Of a DNA stretch of 64,000 bases, positions 8,786 to 16,738 are shown one piece after another (within the stretch, counting starts at the first letter, position 1; the number at the start of each line of letters is the position of its first letter). The position numbers and the translations under genes were made by a program. The notes under the pieces are model-generated. The model was not told where the DNA came from, did not search any database, and was given only the letters and a program-made list of their open reading frames with translations. Origin of the DNA: CAZBXE01 sp964496125 (GTDB taxonomy: Bacteria; Chlamydiota; Chlamydiia; Chlamydiales; CAZBXE01); assembly GCA_964496125.1 (NCBI GenBank), contig CAZBXE010000004.1:1-64000 (forward strand), read 5' to 3'.

Positions 8786-9661
8786 ATGCACGCTTTGTCA
8801 GAGGTTCCTGTTTTCATTTTGTGTGGTGGTTTGGGTACACGTATTCGTGAAGAGACGGAATTTCGCCCCAAGCCCATGGTGCCTTTAGGAACGCGTCCTA
8901 TGCTTTGGCATATTATGCGTCTTTATTCCCGTTTTGGTTTCCGCCGTTTTATCCTCTGCTTGGGGTACAAAGGTGAAGTGATAAAATCGTACTTTCTTCA
9001 CTACGAGATGATGCACCGGGACTTCACTGTCTCTCTTGCAACGGGGGCAATTCATACATATGCTAAGGAGGGGGAGGAAGATTGGGAGGTGACACTCGTG
9101 GATACGGGTGAGGGGGCCATGACTGGCGCGCGCCTTGCCAAGGCGGCTGAAAAGTATTTGGGAGAGGCCCGTGTGGCTGCTGTGACCTATGGGGATGGTC
9201 TTACAGATGTTAATTTGCGGGATGAGTTTCTTTTCCATGAGCGGCACGGGAAAATGGGGACGGTGCTCGGGGTTAACCCCCCTTCCCGCTTCGGAGAGAT
9301 CCGGATGGAGGGGGAAAGGGTATGCGAGTTTGAAGAGAAGCCAACTTTTGGGGAGAGGTGGATCAATGGGGGCTTCTTCTTTTTTAAAAGAGAGTTTTTT
9401 CAAGAGTATTTGAATAAATATGATAGCTGCGTACTTGAAAAACAGCCCCTTATAAAGCTTGCTCGAGATAATGAACTTTCTATGTATAAGCACACAGGTT
9501 TTTGGGCATGCATGGATACCCAGCGGGATCGTGACTATTTGAATCAACTCTATCTTTCTGGGAAGGCCCCCTGGGCACATTCCTCGTATTTCGTACATTC
9601 TTTGGAGGCTCATGCGCTACAAAAAAACCCCGCTGGAGGGGAGTTTTCTCATCGATCTTGA
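8786..9661 (+). CDS. rfbF: Glucose-1-phosphate cytidylyltransferase
   Basis: A 291-residue sugar-nucleotide transferase that makes CDP-glucose from CTP and glucose-1-phosphate, the entry step to CDP-linked deoxysugars. The N-terminal nucleotide loop LCGGLGTRIREETEFRPKPM with the Pro-Lys-Pro-Met pair, the conserved WHIMRLYSRFGFRRFILCLGYKGEVIK and the metal-site YGDGLTDVN are all RfbF hallmarks. RfbF is usually about 255 residues; this one has a C-terminal tail (after about 265) that overlaps rfbC by 50 bases. It heads a run of four overlapping genes. CDP-glucose 4,6-dehydratase (RfbG), normally next in the pathway, is not in the window. Confidence 0.88.
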   Translation: MHALSEVPVFILCGGLGTRIREETEFRPKPMVPLGTRPMLWHIMRLYSRFGFRRFILCLGYKGEVIKSYFLHYEMMHRDFTVSLATGAIHTYAKEGEEDWEVTLVDTGEGAMTGARLAKAAEKYLGEARVAAVTYGDGLTDVNLRDEFLFHERHGKMGTVLGVNPPSRFGEIRMEGERVCEFEEKPTFGERWINGGFFFFKREFFQEYLNKYDSCVLEKQPLIKLARDNELSMYKHTGFWACMDTQRDRDYLNQLYLSGKAPWAHSSYFVHSLEAHALQKNPAGGEFSHRS

Positions 9662-10142
9662 GAAAAGAGAGGATGAGAGGGGGTTTTTCTCCCGTGTCTT
9701 TTGTGAAGAGGAATTTGAGAAAAATGGGCTTGAAAACAAGTTTGTGCAGGCCAATACATCGTGGAGTCAGGAGGAGAGAACACTGAGAGGGCTTCATTAT
9801 CAGCTTCCTCCCTTCCAAGAGGTAAAGCTTGTCCGCTGTGTTAAAGGCGCTCTTTGGGATGTAATTGTGGACCTGCGCAAAGGGTCGAAGACTTTTGGAA
9901 AGTGGTTTGGAGCGCTTTTGACCGATCTTAATCGAACAATGCTCTATGTTCCGAAGGGTTTTGCTCATGGTTTTATTACCTTGCAAGAGGGAACAGAGAT
10001 GTTTTATCTTGTTTCAGCTCCTTATTCTAAAGAGCATGAAGTAGGCATTCGCTACGATGATCCAGCTTTTTCTATCGATTGGCCAGCCCCTCCCAAAGTA
10101 ATCTCTGAAAAAGACAAGATCCATCCGCCATTCATATTATGA
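9612..10142 (+). CDS. rfbC: dTDP-4-dehydrorhamnose 3,5-epimerase family protein
   Basis: A 176-residue cupin-fold epimerase with the family motifs FVQANTSWSQEERTLRGLHYQ (catalytic His in GLHYQ), LVRCVKGALWDVIVDLRKGS, FGKWFG and VPKGFAHGFITL; about the usual length of 180. RfbC epimerises C3 and C5 of dTDP-4-keto-6-deoxyglucose. Next to a CDP-glucose-forming enzyme it may instead act on the CDP-4-keto-6-deoxy sugar. A GGAGG lies three bases before the ATG. The start is inside rfbF and the end overlaps the SDR gene by four bases, indicating one operon. Confidence 0.88.
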   Translation: MRYKKTPLEGSFLIDLEKREDERGFFSRVFCEEEFEKNGLENKFVQANTSWSQEERTLRGLHYQLPPFQEVKLVRCVKGALWDVIVDLRKGSKTFGKWFGALLTDLNRTMLYVPKGFAHGFITLQEGTEMFYLVSAPYSKEHEVGIRYDDPAFSIDWPAPPKVISEKDKIHPPFIL

Positions 10143-11041
10143 AAAGAGCTTTATTTACAGGAGCCAGCTCTTTTACGGGATTCTATTTTGTAAGGGCGCT
10201 TCAAGAAAGGGGATATGAGGTTATAACACCTCTTAAAGGCTCTTTTGAAGCGTATGGGGGAGAGAGAGAAAAAAGAGTGTCCCTTCTTTCTCAGCCTGTT
10301 TTCTCTTCTCCCTTTGGAAGTGATCGTTTTTTGCAAGTGATTGAAGAAAAAGGTCCTTTTTCTCTTTTTTGTCATCATGCCGCAGAGGTAACTGACTATA
10401 AGAGTGATGGCTTTGATTTTTATAGTGCTTTGCAAAATAACACGTACCAGGCAGGCAGGGTCTGTGAGGCGCTACAAAACAAGGGCAGCCCCTCTATCAT
10501 TGTCACTGGAAGCGTTTTTGAGGCAAACGAGGGGCAAGGCACATTTCCTCTTCGTGCGTTTTCTCCTTATGCACTTTCCAAAGGCTTAAGTTATGAGGTG
10601 TTTTGCTTTTTTGCTGAGAAGCAGAGGTTACAGTTATCAAAGTTTGTGATTGCAAACCCGTTTGGCCCCGGGGAAGATAAGGGGCTTACAAAATATCTTG
10701 TGGATTCGTGGCGAAAGCGGGAGGTGGCGGTCATTAAAACACCAGAGTATATTCGGGATCATGTCCCTGTCTCTCTCCTTGCAGAGGCATACGCCTATTT
10801 TGCTGAGAATGGCGGAGGCAAACTTTCTCCAAGCTATTATCCGGAAAGCGTAGGGAACTTTGTCGCAAGAATGGCAAGGGAATTTCGTAAAAGGACTTCT
10901 TTGCCCTGTGACTATATTTTGGAGAAACAAAAAGATTTTCAGGAGCCTTTGGAGCGGATCAACACGACCAATATAGGTGATTTGCCTTTAGACTGGGATC
11001 TAGAGAGGTTTTGGAGGGAGTATGCAGCAAGACTTTCCTAA
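10139..11041 (+). CDS. NAD(P)-dependent sugar epimerase/dehydratase (SDR)
   Basis: A 300-residue extended short-chain dehydrogenase/reductase. The N-terminal nucleotide-binding loop is TGASSFTGFYFVRALQERGYEV; the active-site region reads VTGSVFEANEG then SPYALSKG, giving the YxxxK pair. Such proteins modify nucleotide sugars (4,6-dehydratase, 4-epimerase or 4-reductase). Given RfbF and RfbC upstream, a reductase or epimerase finishing a 6-deoxyhexose is the likely role, but I cannot assign the exact reaction. It overlaps rfbC by four bases and the glycosyltransferase by 20. Confidence 0.75.
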   Translation: MKRALFTGASSFTGFYFVRALQERGYEVITPLKGSFEAYGGEREKRVSLLSQPVFSSPFGSDRFLQVIEEKGPFSLFCHHAAEVTDYKSDGFDFYSALQNNTYQAGRVCEALQNKGSPSIIVTGSVFEANEGQGTFPLRAFSPYALSKGLSYEVFCFFAEKQRLQLSKFVIANPFGPGEDKGLTKYLVDSWRKREVAVIKTPEYIRDHVPVSLLAEAYAYFAENGGGKLSPSYYPESVGNFVARMAREFRKRTSLPCDYILEKQKDFQEPLERINTTNIGDLPLDWDLERFWREYAARLS

Positions 11042-11936
11042 ATCCGTAGGCGTGGCTGTCATCACACATGCCGCAGAAGGTCATTTAGAAAAGTGCTTAC
11101 CTCCCCTTCTCAATTCTTCCTTGAAGCCAACAGTTCTTGTGATGAACTCCTCTTCTTCTGATGGTACGATCGCCTTGGCAGAACGCATGGGAGCAAGGAC
11201 ACATGTCATACCAAGACATGAATTTAACCATGGAAGAACGCGAGAGCTTGCAAGAAAGCTTTTAAATACAGATGTCGTTGTTTTTGTGACACCTGATGCG
11301 TATGCTGAAGATCAGTTTACCTTAGAAAAACTCCTCGATCCCCTTTTTAAGGGACAAGCCTCTGTCTCCTACGCGCGCCAAATTCCTCATAAAGGGGCTG
11401 ATTTCTTTGCTTCTTTTCCAAGAGCCTTCAATTATCCTCAAGAAAGCCATATTCGTTCTCTTAAAGATCGGGACACATATGGAATTTATACTTTTTTTTG
11501 CAGTAATTCTTTTGCGGCCTGGGAGAAGAAAGCGCTTGATGGAATTGGTGGTTTTGCTCCTGCGCTTATCGCAGAAGATGCGATTGCTCTTGCCAAACTT
11601 TTGCATCAGGGCCACAAGGTTGCCTTTGTTGCTGAGTCTGTTGTGCACCATTCCCACTCATATACCCTTTGGGAGGAGTTTAAGCGCCATTTTGATACCG
11701 GCCTTTACCGCAAGGAATATGCCGCCCTTTTTCAAGAGAAAGAAACAGATGAGCGTAGGGGGAAAAGGTTTGTTAGAGAGATGCTTGTTGCTCTTGCAAA
11801 ACAAAATCCTTGGTTTCTTCCCTATGCTTTTTTACACTGCTTTATGAAATGGGCGGGCTATCAGGCTGGCAGGCTTTCCTGCAAGGCCCCTGCATGGCTT
11901 AAAAAAAGATTTTCTAGCCAAGAGTATTTTTGGTAA
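11022..11936 (+). CDS. Family 2 glycosyltransferase, rhamnosyltransferase-like
   Basis: A 304-residue GT-A glycosyltransferase. The N-terminus VAVITHAAEGHLEKCLPPLLNSSLKPTVLVMNSSSSDGT gives the nucleotide-binding region, PRHEFNHGRTRE is characteristic of rhamnosyltransferase-like GT2 proteins, VFVTPDAYA takes the place of the DxD metal site, and the acceptor region contains GFAPALIAEDAIALAKLL. A Trp/aromatic-rich tail suggests membrane association. It is last of the four overlapping sugar genes and probably transfers the deoxysugar made by the three upstream enzymes to a lipid- or glycan-linked acceptor. Confidence 0.8.
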   Translation: MQQDFPKSVGVAVITHAAEGHLEKCLPPLLNSSLKPTVLVMNSSSSDGTIALAERMGARTHVIPRHEFNHGRTRELARKLLNTDVVVFVTPDAYAEDQFTLEKLLDPLFKGQASVSYARQIPHKGADFFASFPRAFNYPQESHIRSLKDRDTYGIYTFFCSNSFAAWEKKALDGIGGFAPALIAEDAIALAKLLHQGHKVAFVAESVVHHSHSYTLWEEFKRHFDTGLYRKEYAALFQEKETDERRGKRFVREMLVALAKQNPWFLPYAFLHCFMKWAGYQAGRLSCKAPAWLKKRFSSQEYFW

Positions 11937-12131
11937 AGGCACAAGGTTTTGGTTGCCTAACCCCTGCTTTGGTAGAAAGGTTGACCGCTATCAAAAGCCC
12001 TATTTTGAGCATAAGCGCGCCTCGTGGAAGGGAAGAAATCTATTCTTTTGGAAGAAACTTGGGAAGAGGTACAGCAAAAAGCTTCCGCGTAAATTCTTGG
12101 GTGGCTATAGTCACCTTTTTAGGAGGCAGCT

Positions 12132-14066
12132 ATGGGGAAGAATGTCGCGCAAAAACTGATAGAGAGCCATCTTTTAAACGGAAAGATGATACCAGGTGAG
12201 CAAATTGCTCTAAAAATTGACCAAACGCTTACGCAAGATGCAACAGGCACCATGGTGATGCTTGAACTTGCCGCTATGGGTTTAAAAAAGGTCAAAACGG
12301 AAGTCTCTGCGCAATATGTAGATCACAATCTTCTTCAAACTGATTTTAAGAATGCGGATGACCATCTCTTTTTGCAATCGGCTTGTAAAAAGTTTGGCAT
12401 TTGGTACAGCAGAGCAGGTAACGGTGTCTCTCACCCGGTGCATATGGAGCAATTTGGGATACCTGGAAAAACCCTTCTTGGTTCCGATAGCCATACTTGC
12501 GCAGGTGGGTCCATGGGCATGCTTGCCATTGGAGCTGGGGGTTTAGAGGTTGCCCTTGCAATGATGGGAGAGCCTTTTTATCTGAAAATGCCAAAGATTG
12601 CTGGTGTAAAGCTTGTGGGTAAACTTCCCCATTGGGTAAGCGCTAAAGACGTTGTTTTAGAGATGCTAAAACGCCACGATGTTGCAGGAGGGGTCAACAA
12701 GATATTCGAGTATTTTGGGCCAGGGCTTAAATGCCTTTCTGCTATGGACCGGCATGTGATTGCTAACATGGGGCAGGAGATGGGGGCTACGACAAGTGTG
12801 TTTCCCTCTGATGAAGAGACGCGTAAGTTCTTAAAAGAGCAAAATAGGGAACAAGACTGGAGAGAGCTTGTCGCGGATTTGGATTGTACCTATGATGAAA
12901 TGGAAGAGATTGATCTCTCTGCCCTTGAGCCGCTGATTGCTCTTCCAAGTAGCCCGGGTAAGGTCGTGCCCGTTCGTGAAGTCGAGGGGCTTCCGATTTA
13001 CCAAGCCATGATTGGCTCTTCAGCAAATCCAGGTCTTCGTGATTTTTTGATTTCTGCGAAAATGGTGGATGGGAGGAAAGTATCTTCTCATGTTTCTTTT
13101 GATGTGAACCCAACATCCCGCCAGATTTTAGAGAATCTTGCCAACTCGGGAAATCTTTCCTCTCTAATTACAGCGGGCGCACGGATTCACCAGGCAGGAT
13201 GCAATGGTTGCATAGGCATGGGACAAGCGCCAGCAACCGATCGGATTAGCCTGCGAACCGTGCCTAGAAATTTTCCAGGGCGCTCAGGGACAAAAGAGGA
13301 CCTTGTGTACCTTTGCAGCCCGGAGACGGCAACCGCATCGGCTTTGACAGGAAAAATTACAGATCCAAGAGCGCTCAAGCAGCCCTACCCGTCTCTTGAA
13401 TTGAAGAAACATGTGGTGCTAACGCGCGACCAGGTGTTTGATAAGCCAGATGAGCTGGATATCAACGAGCTGATCATGGGGCCGAACATAAAACCGCTTC
13501 CTGAGTTTGAACCACTACGTGAAAAACTTGACTGTCCTGTGATTCTGAAGCTGGGGGATAACATTTCTACAGATGAGATCTTGCCTGCAGGGACACGTGT
13601 TTTGCCTTTTAGAAGCAACATCCCTGAGATTAGCAAGTTTACTTTTGATCAAGTCGATCCTGCTTTTTATAAGAGGGCCATGCCTGGGCGTGACCGGGGT
13701 TGGATTGTGATCGGAGGCTCGAATTACGGGCAGGGTTCAAGTCGTGAGCATGCAGCGATTGCTCCTAACTACTTGGGGGTAAAGGCGGTCATTGCGAAAA
13801 GTTACGCCCGTATTCACAGATCGAACTTGATTAACTTTGGCATTCTTCCCTTAACTTTTGTGCATCCTGCAGATTTTGATGCGATAGCGGGGGGAGATGA
13901 GCTCTTTTTGGATCACATTCATAAGCATCTAAAAGAAGGCCTGCCCTTTACGGTGAAGAATAAGACGAGGAAAACAGAGTTTCAGGCAAGTTTGCAGCTT
14001 GCACCTCATGAGTTTGAGATTATGATGCGAGGCGGCCTTGTCAACCTGATGCTATCAAGGACCTAG
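12132..14066 (+). CDS. acnA: Aconitate hydratase (Aquifex-type)
   Basis: A 644-residue aconitase catalysing citrate-isocitrate isomerisation in the TCA cycle. The catalytic N-terminal domains contain GSDSHTCAGGSMGMLAIGAGGLEVA (C123) and AGCNGCIGMGQAP (C357, C360, Fe-S ligands); the C-terminal swivel domain has DNISTDEILPAG and GGSNYGQGSSREHAA. The usual third Fe-S cysteine (IGSCTNS) reads IGSSANP here. A strong AGGAGG (12121-12126) precedes the ATG. The 195 bases after the glycosyltransferase hold no convincing gene. Chlamydiaceae lack aconitase, whereas environmental chlamydiae keep a complete TCA cycle, so this gene helps place the organism. Confidence 0.92.
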   Translation: MGKNVAQKLIESHLLNGKMIPGEQIALKIDQTLTQDATGTMVMLELAAMGLKKVKTEVSAQYVDHNLLQTDFKNADDHLFLQSACKKFGIWYSRAGNGVSHPVHMEQFGIPGKTLLGSDSHTCAGGSMGMLAIGAGGLEVALAMMGEPFYLKMPKIAGVKLVGKLPHWVSAKDVVLEMLKRHDVAGGVNKIFEYFGPGLKCLSAMDRHVIANMGQEMGATTSVFPSDEETRKFLKEQNREQDWRELVADLDCTYDEMEEIDLSALEPLIALPSSPGKVVPVREVEGLPIYQAMIGSSANPGLRDFLISAKMVDGRKVSSHVSFDVNPTSRQILENLANSGNLSSLITAGARIHQAGCNGCIGMGQAPATDRISLRTVPRNFPGRSGTKEDLVYLCSPETATASALTGKITDPRALKQPYPSLELKKHVVLTRDQVFDKPDELDINELIMGPNIKPLPEFEPLREKLDCPVILKLGDNISTDEILPAGTRVLPFRSNIPEISKFTFDQVDPAFYKRAMPGRDRGWIVIGGSNYGQGSSREHAAIAPNYLGVKAVIAKSYARIHRSNLINFGILPLTFVHPADFDAIAGGDELFLDHIHKHLKEGLPFTVKNKTRKTEFQASLQLAPHEFEIMMRGGLVNLMLSRT

Positions 14067-14089
14067 GCATAGACTTCGAATCAAATCAC

Positions 14090-14123
14090 TTGCTGAATAT
14101 ATGCATATCCGTATATATGACAT
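14090..14123 (+). promoter_or_regulatory. ars promoter with AT-rich operator
   Basis: A TTGCTG -35 (14090-14095) and a TATATA -10 (14112-14117, 16-base spacing) surround an alternating AT sequence (14097-14118) containing two ATATAT half-sites. ArsR-family repressors commonly bind imperfect ATA/TAT dyads overlapping the -10, so this is the probable site at which the ArsR encoded by the second gene of the unit represses its own operon. Confidence 0.55.
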
Positions 14124-14155
14124 GAGTAACCCATCAAAAAAATAGGAGCCATGTT

Positions 14156-15019
14156 ATGGATCAGTGTTCTCATCCTCAAAGTGAGTTTGTGTACTATGTT
14201 GCCGCAAATAAGCCAAAAAATTCGGAAGACATTAAGAGAGAAGTGCGCTCTGCGTATGGCAGTGTAGCCAAAGCCGATAATCAGAAAAAAAGCTGTGGTA
14301 ATGGGAGAAGTTGCTGCGGTGTTTCTGCAAAACCTGATGTCGGGTACTTGTTGGAGCTTGGATATGCAGCAGAAGATTTGGAGAGTGTCCCTGAAGGATG
14401 TAATATGGGGCTTGGCTGCGGGAATCCTCAAGCAATCGCCTCACTTAAGCCAGGTGAAGTTGTGTTAGACCTTGGTGCAGGGGGTGGTTTTGACGTGTTT
14501 CTAGCTGCAAAGCAGGTAGGTGCAAAGGGAAAAGTATATGGTGTAGACATGACCCCTGAAATGATTAGCAAAGCGAGGGAGAATGCAGCGAAAGATAGGT
14601 TTTACAACGTTGAGTTCCTTTTAGGAGAAATTGAGCACTTACCCTTGCCGAACAGTACGGTGGATGTGATTATCTCAAACTGTGTTGTAAATCTTTCGAC
14701 AAATAAAGAGAGCGTCTTCAACGAGTCGTTTCGCGTGTTAAAAGAAGGAGGGCGCCTGGCGATTTCCGACATGGTTGCATATAAGCCGCTCCCACGAGAA
14801 ATGTTGAATAACAAAGAACTCTATTGCAATTGTATTTCGGGTGCAATTACCATAGACCAACTTAAAATTATTTTAGCAAAGGCAGGTTTTACTCAGATCG
14901 AAATAGAACCTCAAGAAGCAAGCAAGATGTTTATTAAAGATTGGGTTCCTGGTTCAGATGCAGAAAATTTTGTCGTCTCTGCAAAAATTAAGGCTGTTAA
15001 ACCGAGAGGATGCAAATAA
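14156..15019 (+). CDS. arsM: Arsenite S-adenosylmethionine methyltransferase
   Basis: A 287-residue class I methyltransferase that methylates As(III) with S-adenosylmethionine, giving less toxic or volatile species. SAM motif I is VVLDLGAGGGFD (102-113). Arsenic-binding cysteines fit the family pattern: GLGCGNP (C88), NCVVNL (C176) and CNCISGA (C224/C226), plus the N-terminal SCCG cluster (C53, C54). The length is typical. An AGGAG at 14144-14148 supports the ATG at 14156 rather than the out-of-frame ATG at 14151. It shares a promoter with arsR, which overlaps its stop by 10 bases. Confidence 0.92.
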   Translation: MDQCSHPQSEFVYYVAANKPKNSEDIKREVRSAYGSVAKADNQKKSCGNGRSCCGVSAKPDVGYLLELGYAAEDLESVPEGCNMGLGCGNPQAIASLKPGEVVLDLGAGGGFDVFLAAKQVGAKGKVYGVDMTPEMISKARENAAKDRFYNVEFLLGEIEHLPLPNSTVDVIISNCVVNLSTNKESVFNESFRVLKEGGRLAISDMVAYKPLPREMLNNKELYCNCISGAITIDQLKIILAKAGFTQIEIEPQEASKMFIKDWVPGSDAENFVVSAKIKAVKPRGCK

Positions 15020-15360
15020 CGATGGAACCAAGCGCTTTGTTTTCCCTTTTATCGGATGAAACAAGGCTCCGCTGTCTCCTTCTCCTTATGCAGGAGAAGG
15101 AGCTTTGTGTTTGTGAGATTAGCCAAATCTTAGGAAGCATTCAGCCAAAGATTTCTCGCCACTTAGCTCAGATGCGAAGTCTCGGCCTTGTTGTAGATGA
15201 ACGGAGAGGGCAGTGGGTTTATTATAGACTTCATAGGAATTTACCTGCCTGGGTGAAGAAAATCATTGAAAGCACAGTAGAGGGTCTTATCTTACTGGAG
15301 CCCTATTGTTCCGATATAGAGAGGATACAAACTCTAAAAGAAGCGAATATCTGTTCCTAA
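15010..15360 (+). CDS. arsR: ArsR-family arsenic-responsive repressor
   Basis: A 116-residue winged-helix regulator. It contains the As(III)-binding motif ELCVCEI (C33, C35) at the start of the DNA-binding helix, matching classical ArsR, and the recognition helix region QPKISRHLAQMRSLGLV; C22 might be the third ligand. It binds DNA without metal and releases when As(III) binds. The start may also be the ATG at 15022, four codons later. The operon order arsM-arsR is unusual in putting the regulator second. No arsenite pump or arsenate reductase is in the window. It ends eight bases before the convergent MATE gene. Confidence 0.88.
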   Translation: MQITMEPSALFSLLSDETRLRCLLLLMQEKELCVCEISQILGSIQPKISRHLAQMRSLGLVVDERRGQWVYYRLHRNLPAWVKKIIESTVEGLILLEPYCSDIERIQTLKEANICS

Positions 15361-15368
15361 CCACAAAA

Positions 15369-16736
15369 TTAATGAGGGGCGTGTGCCATAAGAGGCGCAA
15401 TTTCTTCCTTGCGTTTTTTAAGGAAGCGCAGGAGCATGATCACAGCAAAGGTAAAGCTGTAAAATGTCCAGATCTGCAGGGCCAGGAAAATATCTCCTTT
15501 CGGGACTACGACAAAGAAGTATGTGGGAAGAACCATACAGAGGACAATCGAAAGACCACCTGAGATCATGATATAGGTGGTGTCTCCCATTGCGGTTAAG
15601 ATACCCGTAAACACCCAGCGGATATGTTCAAAGATAAGATAGAGCGTTACGTAGCGTAGGGCAGTCTTCAGAAGAGGCAGCATCTCAAGTCCTTCCTCGT
15701 TTCCTAGGTAGAGGCGCAGGATGGGCTCTGGGTAGATGACAAGGCACAACGTGATGGGGATAAAGATTAGAATGAGCAGCTGAAAGCTTGCTGTCATGAC
15801 TTCACTAATTTTTTCTGGTTTTTTCTTTCCGATGAGATTCCCAACAAGCGAGCACACCCCCTTCTCAAGTCCTAGTCCAAAGAAGATAAAGAGAAGAAGA
15901 ATGCTTTGGGAAATGCCTGCAATCGAGATGTGAGTTTTGCCTATACTGCCCATCATTTGGTAGAAGAGCGCCCAGCTGCCAATTTCTACAAGCATAAAGA
16001 GAGCGTGAGGAAGTCCAACCTTAATGGCAGATTTCATCAACGCAAAATCAAAATACCAGTAGTGGGTGCCATAAACTTCCCGATGCTCTTTGTGTAAAAA
16101 GAGAGTAAACATCCAGGCCCATTGGGTCAAAATACCGATGGCTGTCGCGATGGCAGCCCCCGCTATTCCAAGTTCTGGAATGATTCCGGGTACACCGAAG
16201 ATGAGAAGGTAGTCAAGAACGATGTTAACCCCGTTGCCGAGGAAAGCAAGGACTGTGACGGGAAGAGTTTTTCCTCTGCCTATATAAAATGTGCAGAGGG
16301 CAGCGTAGCTTGTGCTAACGGGTCCTGCCAAAAGAATCCAAAAAAGGTAGGGGATTTGCTTCTCTGCGTCGGGCTGGTCAGCAATCAGCCATTCAGCTCC
16401 GATAAACGCCATAGGCAGAAAGAAGACAACGGAAATAAGGGAAACCCAGAGCATTTGCCATACTGGCTTTCCGATTTCTTCTTTTCTTCCAGCTCCTTGG
16501 AGTCTTGCTACAAAAACAGTGCCGATTCCAGTGAGAGCTTGCCAGCCAAGAAAGAAAGCTCCAGCAAGCGTTCCGGCTCCTACGACCGCGTTATGCGCAT
16601 CCATGGAATAATGAGAGAGGAAGATTCGGTCTACAAAGTTCATCATCATAACGGAAAGAAACGAGAGCATCAACGGGTAGGATACTACCCAAAGGTCACG
16701 TAAGATGTTTGATCCAATTTTGTGTGGGGATTCCAT
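15369..16736 (-). CDS. MATE-family efflux transporter
   Basis: A 455-residue inner-membrane protein with about 12 hydrophobic segments in two homologous halves. The N-terminal half begins VSYPLMLSFLSVMMMNFVDRIFLS and contains AFFLGWQALTGIGTVFVARLQGAG; the second half repeats the pattern with GISQSILLLFIFFGLGLEKGVCSLVGNLIGKKK. These are MATE (multi-antimicrobial extrusion) features; the family exports drugs or metabolites with Na+ or H+. It follows the unknown 555-residue gene by two bases on the same strand and converges on arsR. The substrate cannot be inferred. Confidence 0.82.
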   Translation of the reverse strand: MESPHKIGSNILRDLWVVSYPLMLSFLSVMMMNFVDRIFLSHYSMDAHNAVVGAGTLAGAFFLGWQALTGIGTVFVARLQGAGRKEEIGKPVWQMLWVSLISVVFFLPMAFIGAEWLIADQPDAEKQIPYLFWILLAGPVSTSYAALCTFYIGRGKTLPVTVLAFLGNGVNIVLDYLLIFGVPGIIPELGIAGAAIATAIGILTQWAWMFTLFLHKEHREVYGTHYWYFDFALMKSAIKVGLPHALFMLVEIGSWALFYQMMGSIGKTHISIAGISQSILLLFIFFGLGLEKGVCSLVGNLIGKKKPEKISEVMTASFQLLILIFIPITLCLVIYPEPILRLYLGNEEGLEMLPLLKTALRYVTLYLIFEHIRWVFTGILTAMGDTTYIMISGGLSIVLCMVLPTYFFVVVPKGDIFLALQIWTFYSFTFAVIMLLRFLKKRKEEIAPLMAHAPH

Positions 16737-16738
16737 AT

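Noticed and set aside
8885..9613. Long minus-strand open frame opposite rfbF (242 codons) and a similar one at 9480-9986
   Set aside because: Composition is shadow-like, there is no family similarity, and the plus strand carries clear enzymes.
11930..12199. Two overlapping frames (89 codons from a TTG, 68 codons from an ATG at 11953) between the glycosyltransferase and aconitase
   Set aside because: Neither resembles a known family, both run into the aconitase gene in other frames, and the strong AGGAGG at 12121 belongs to aconitase. I see no gene in 11937-12131.
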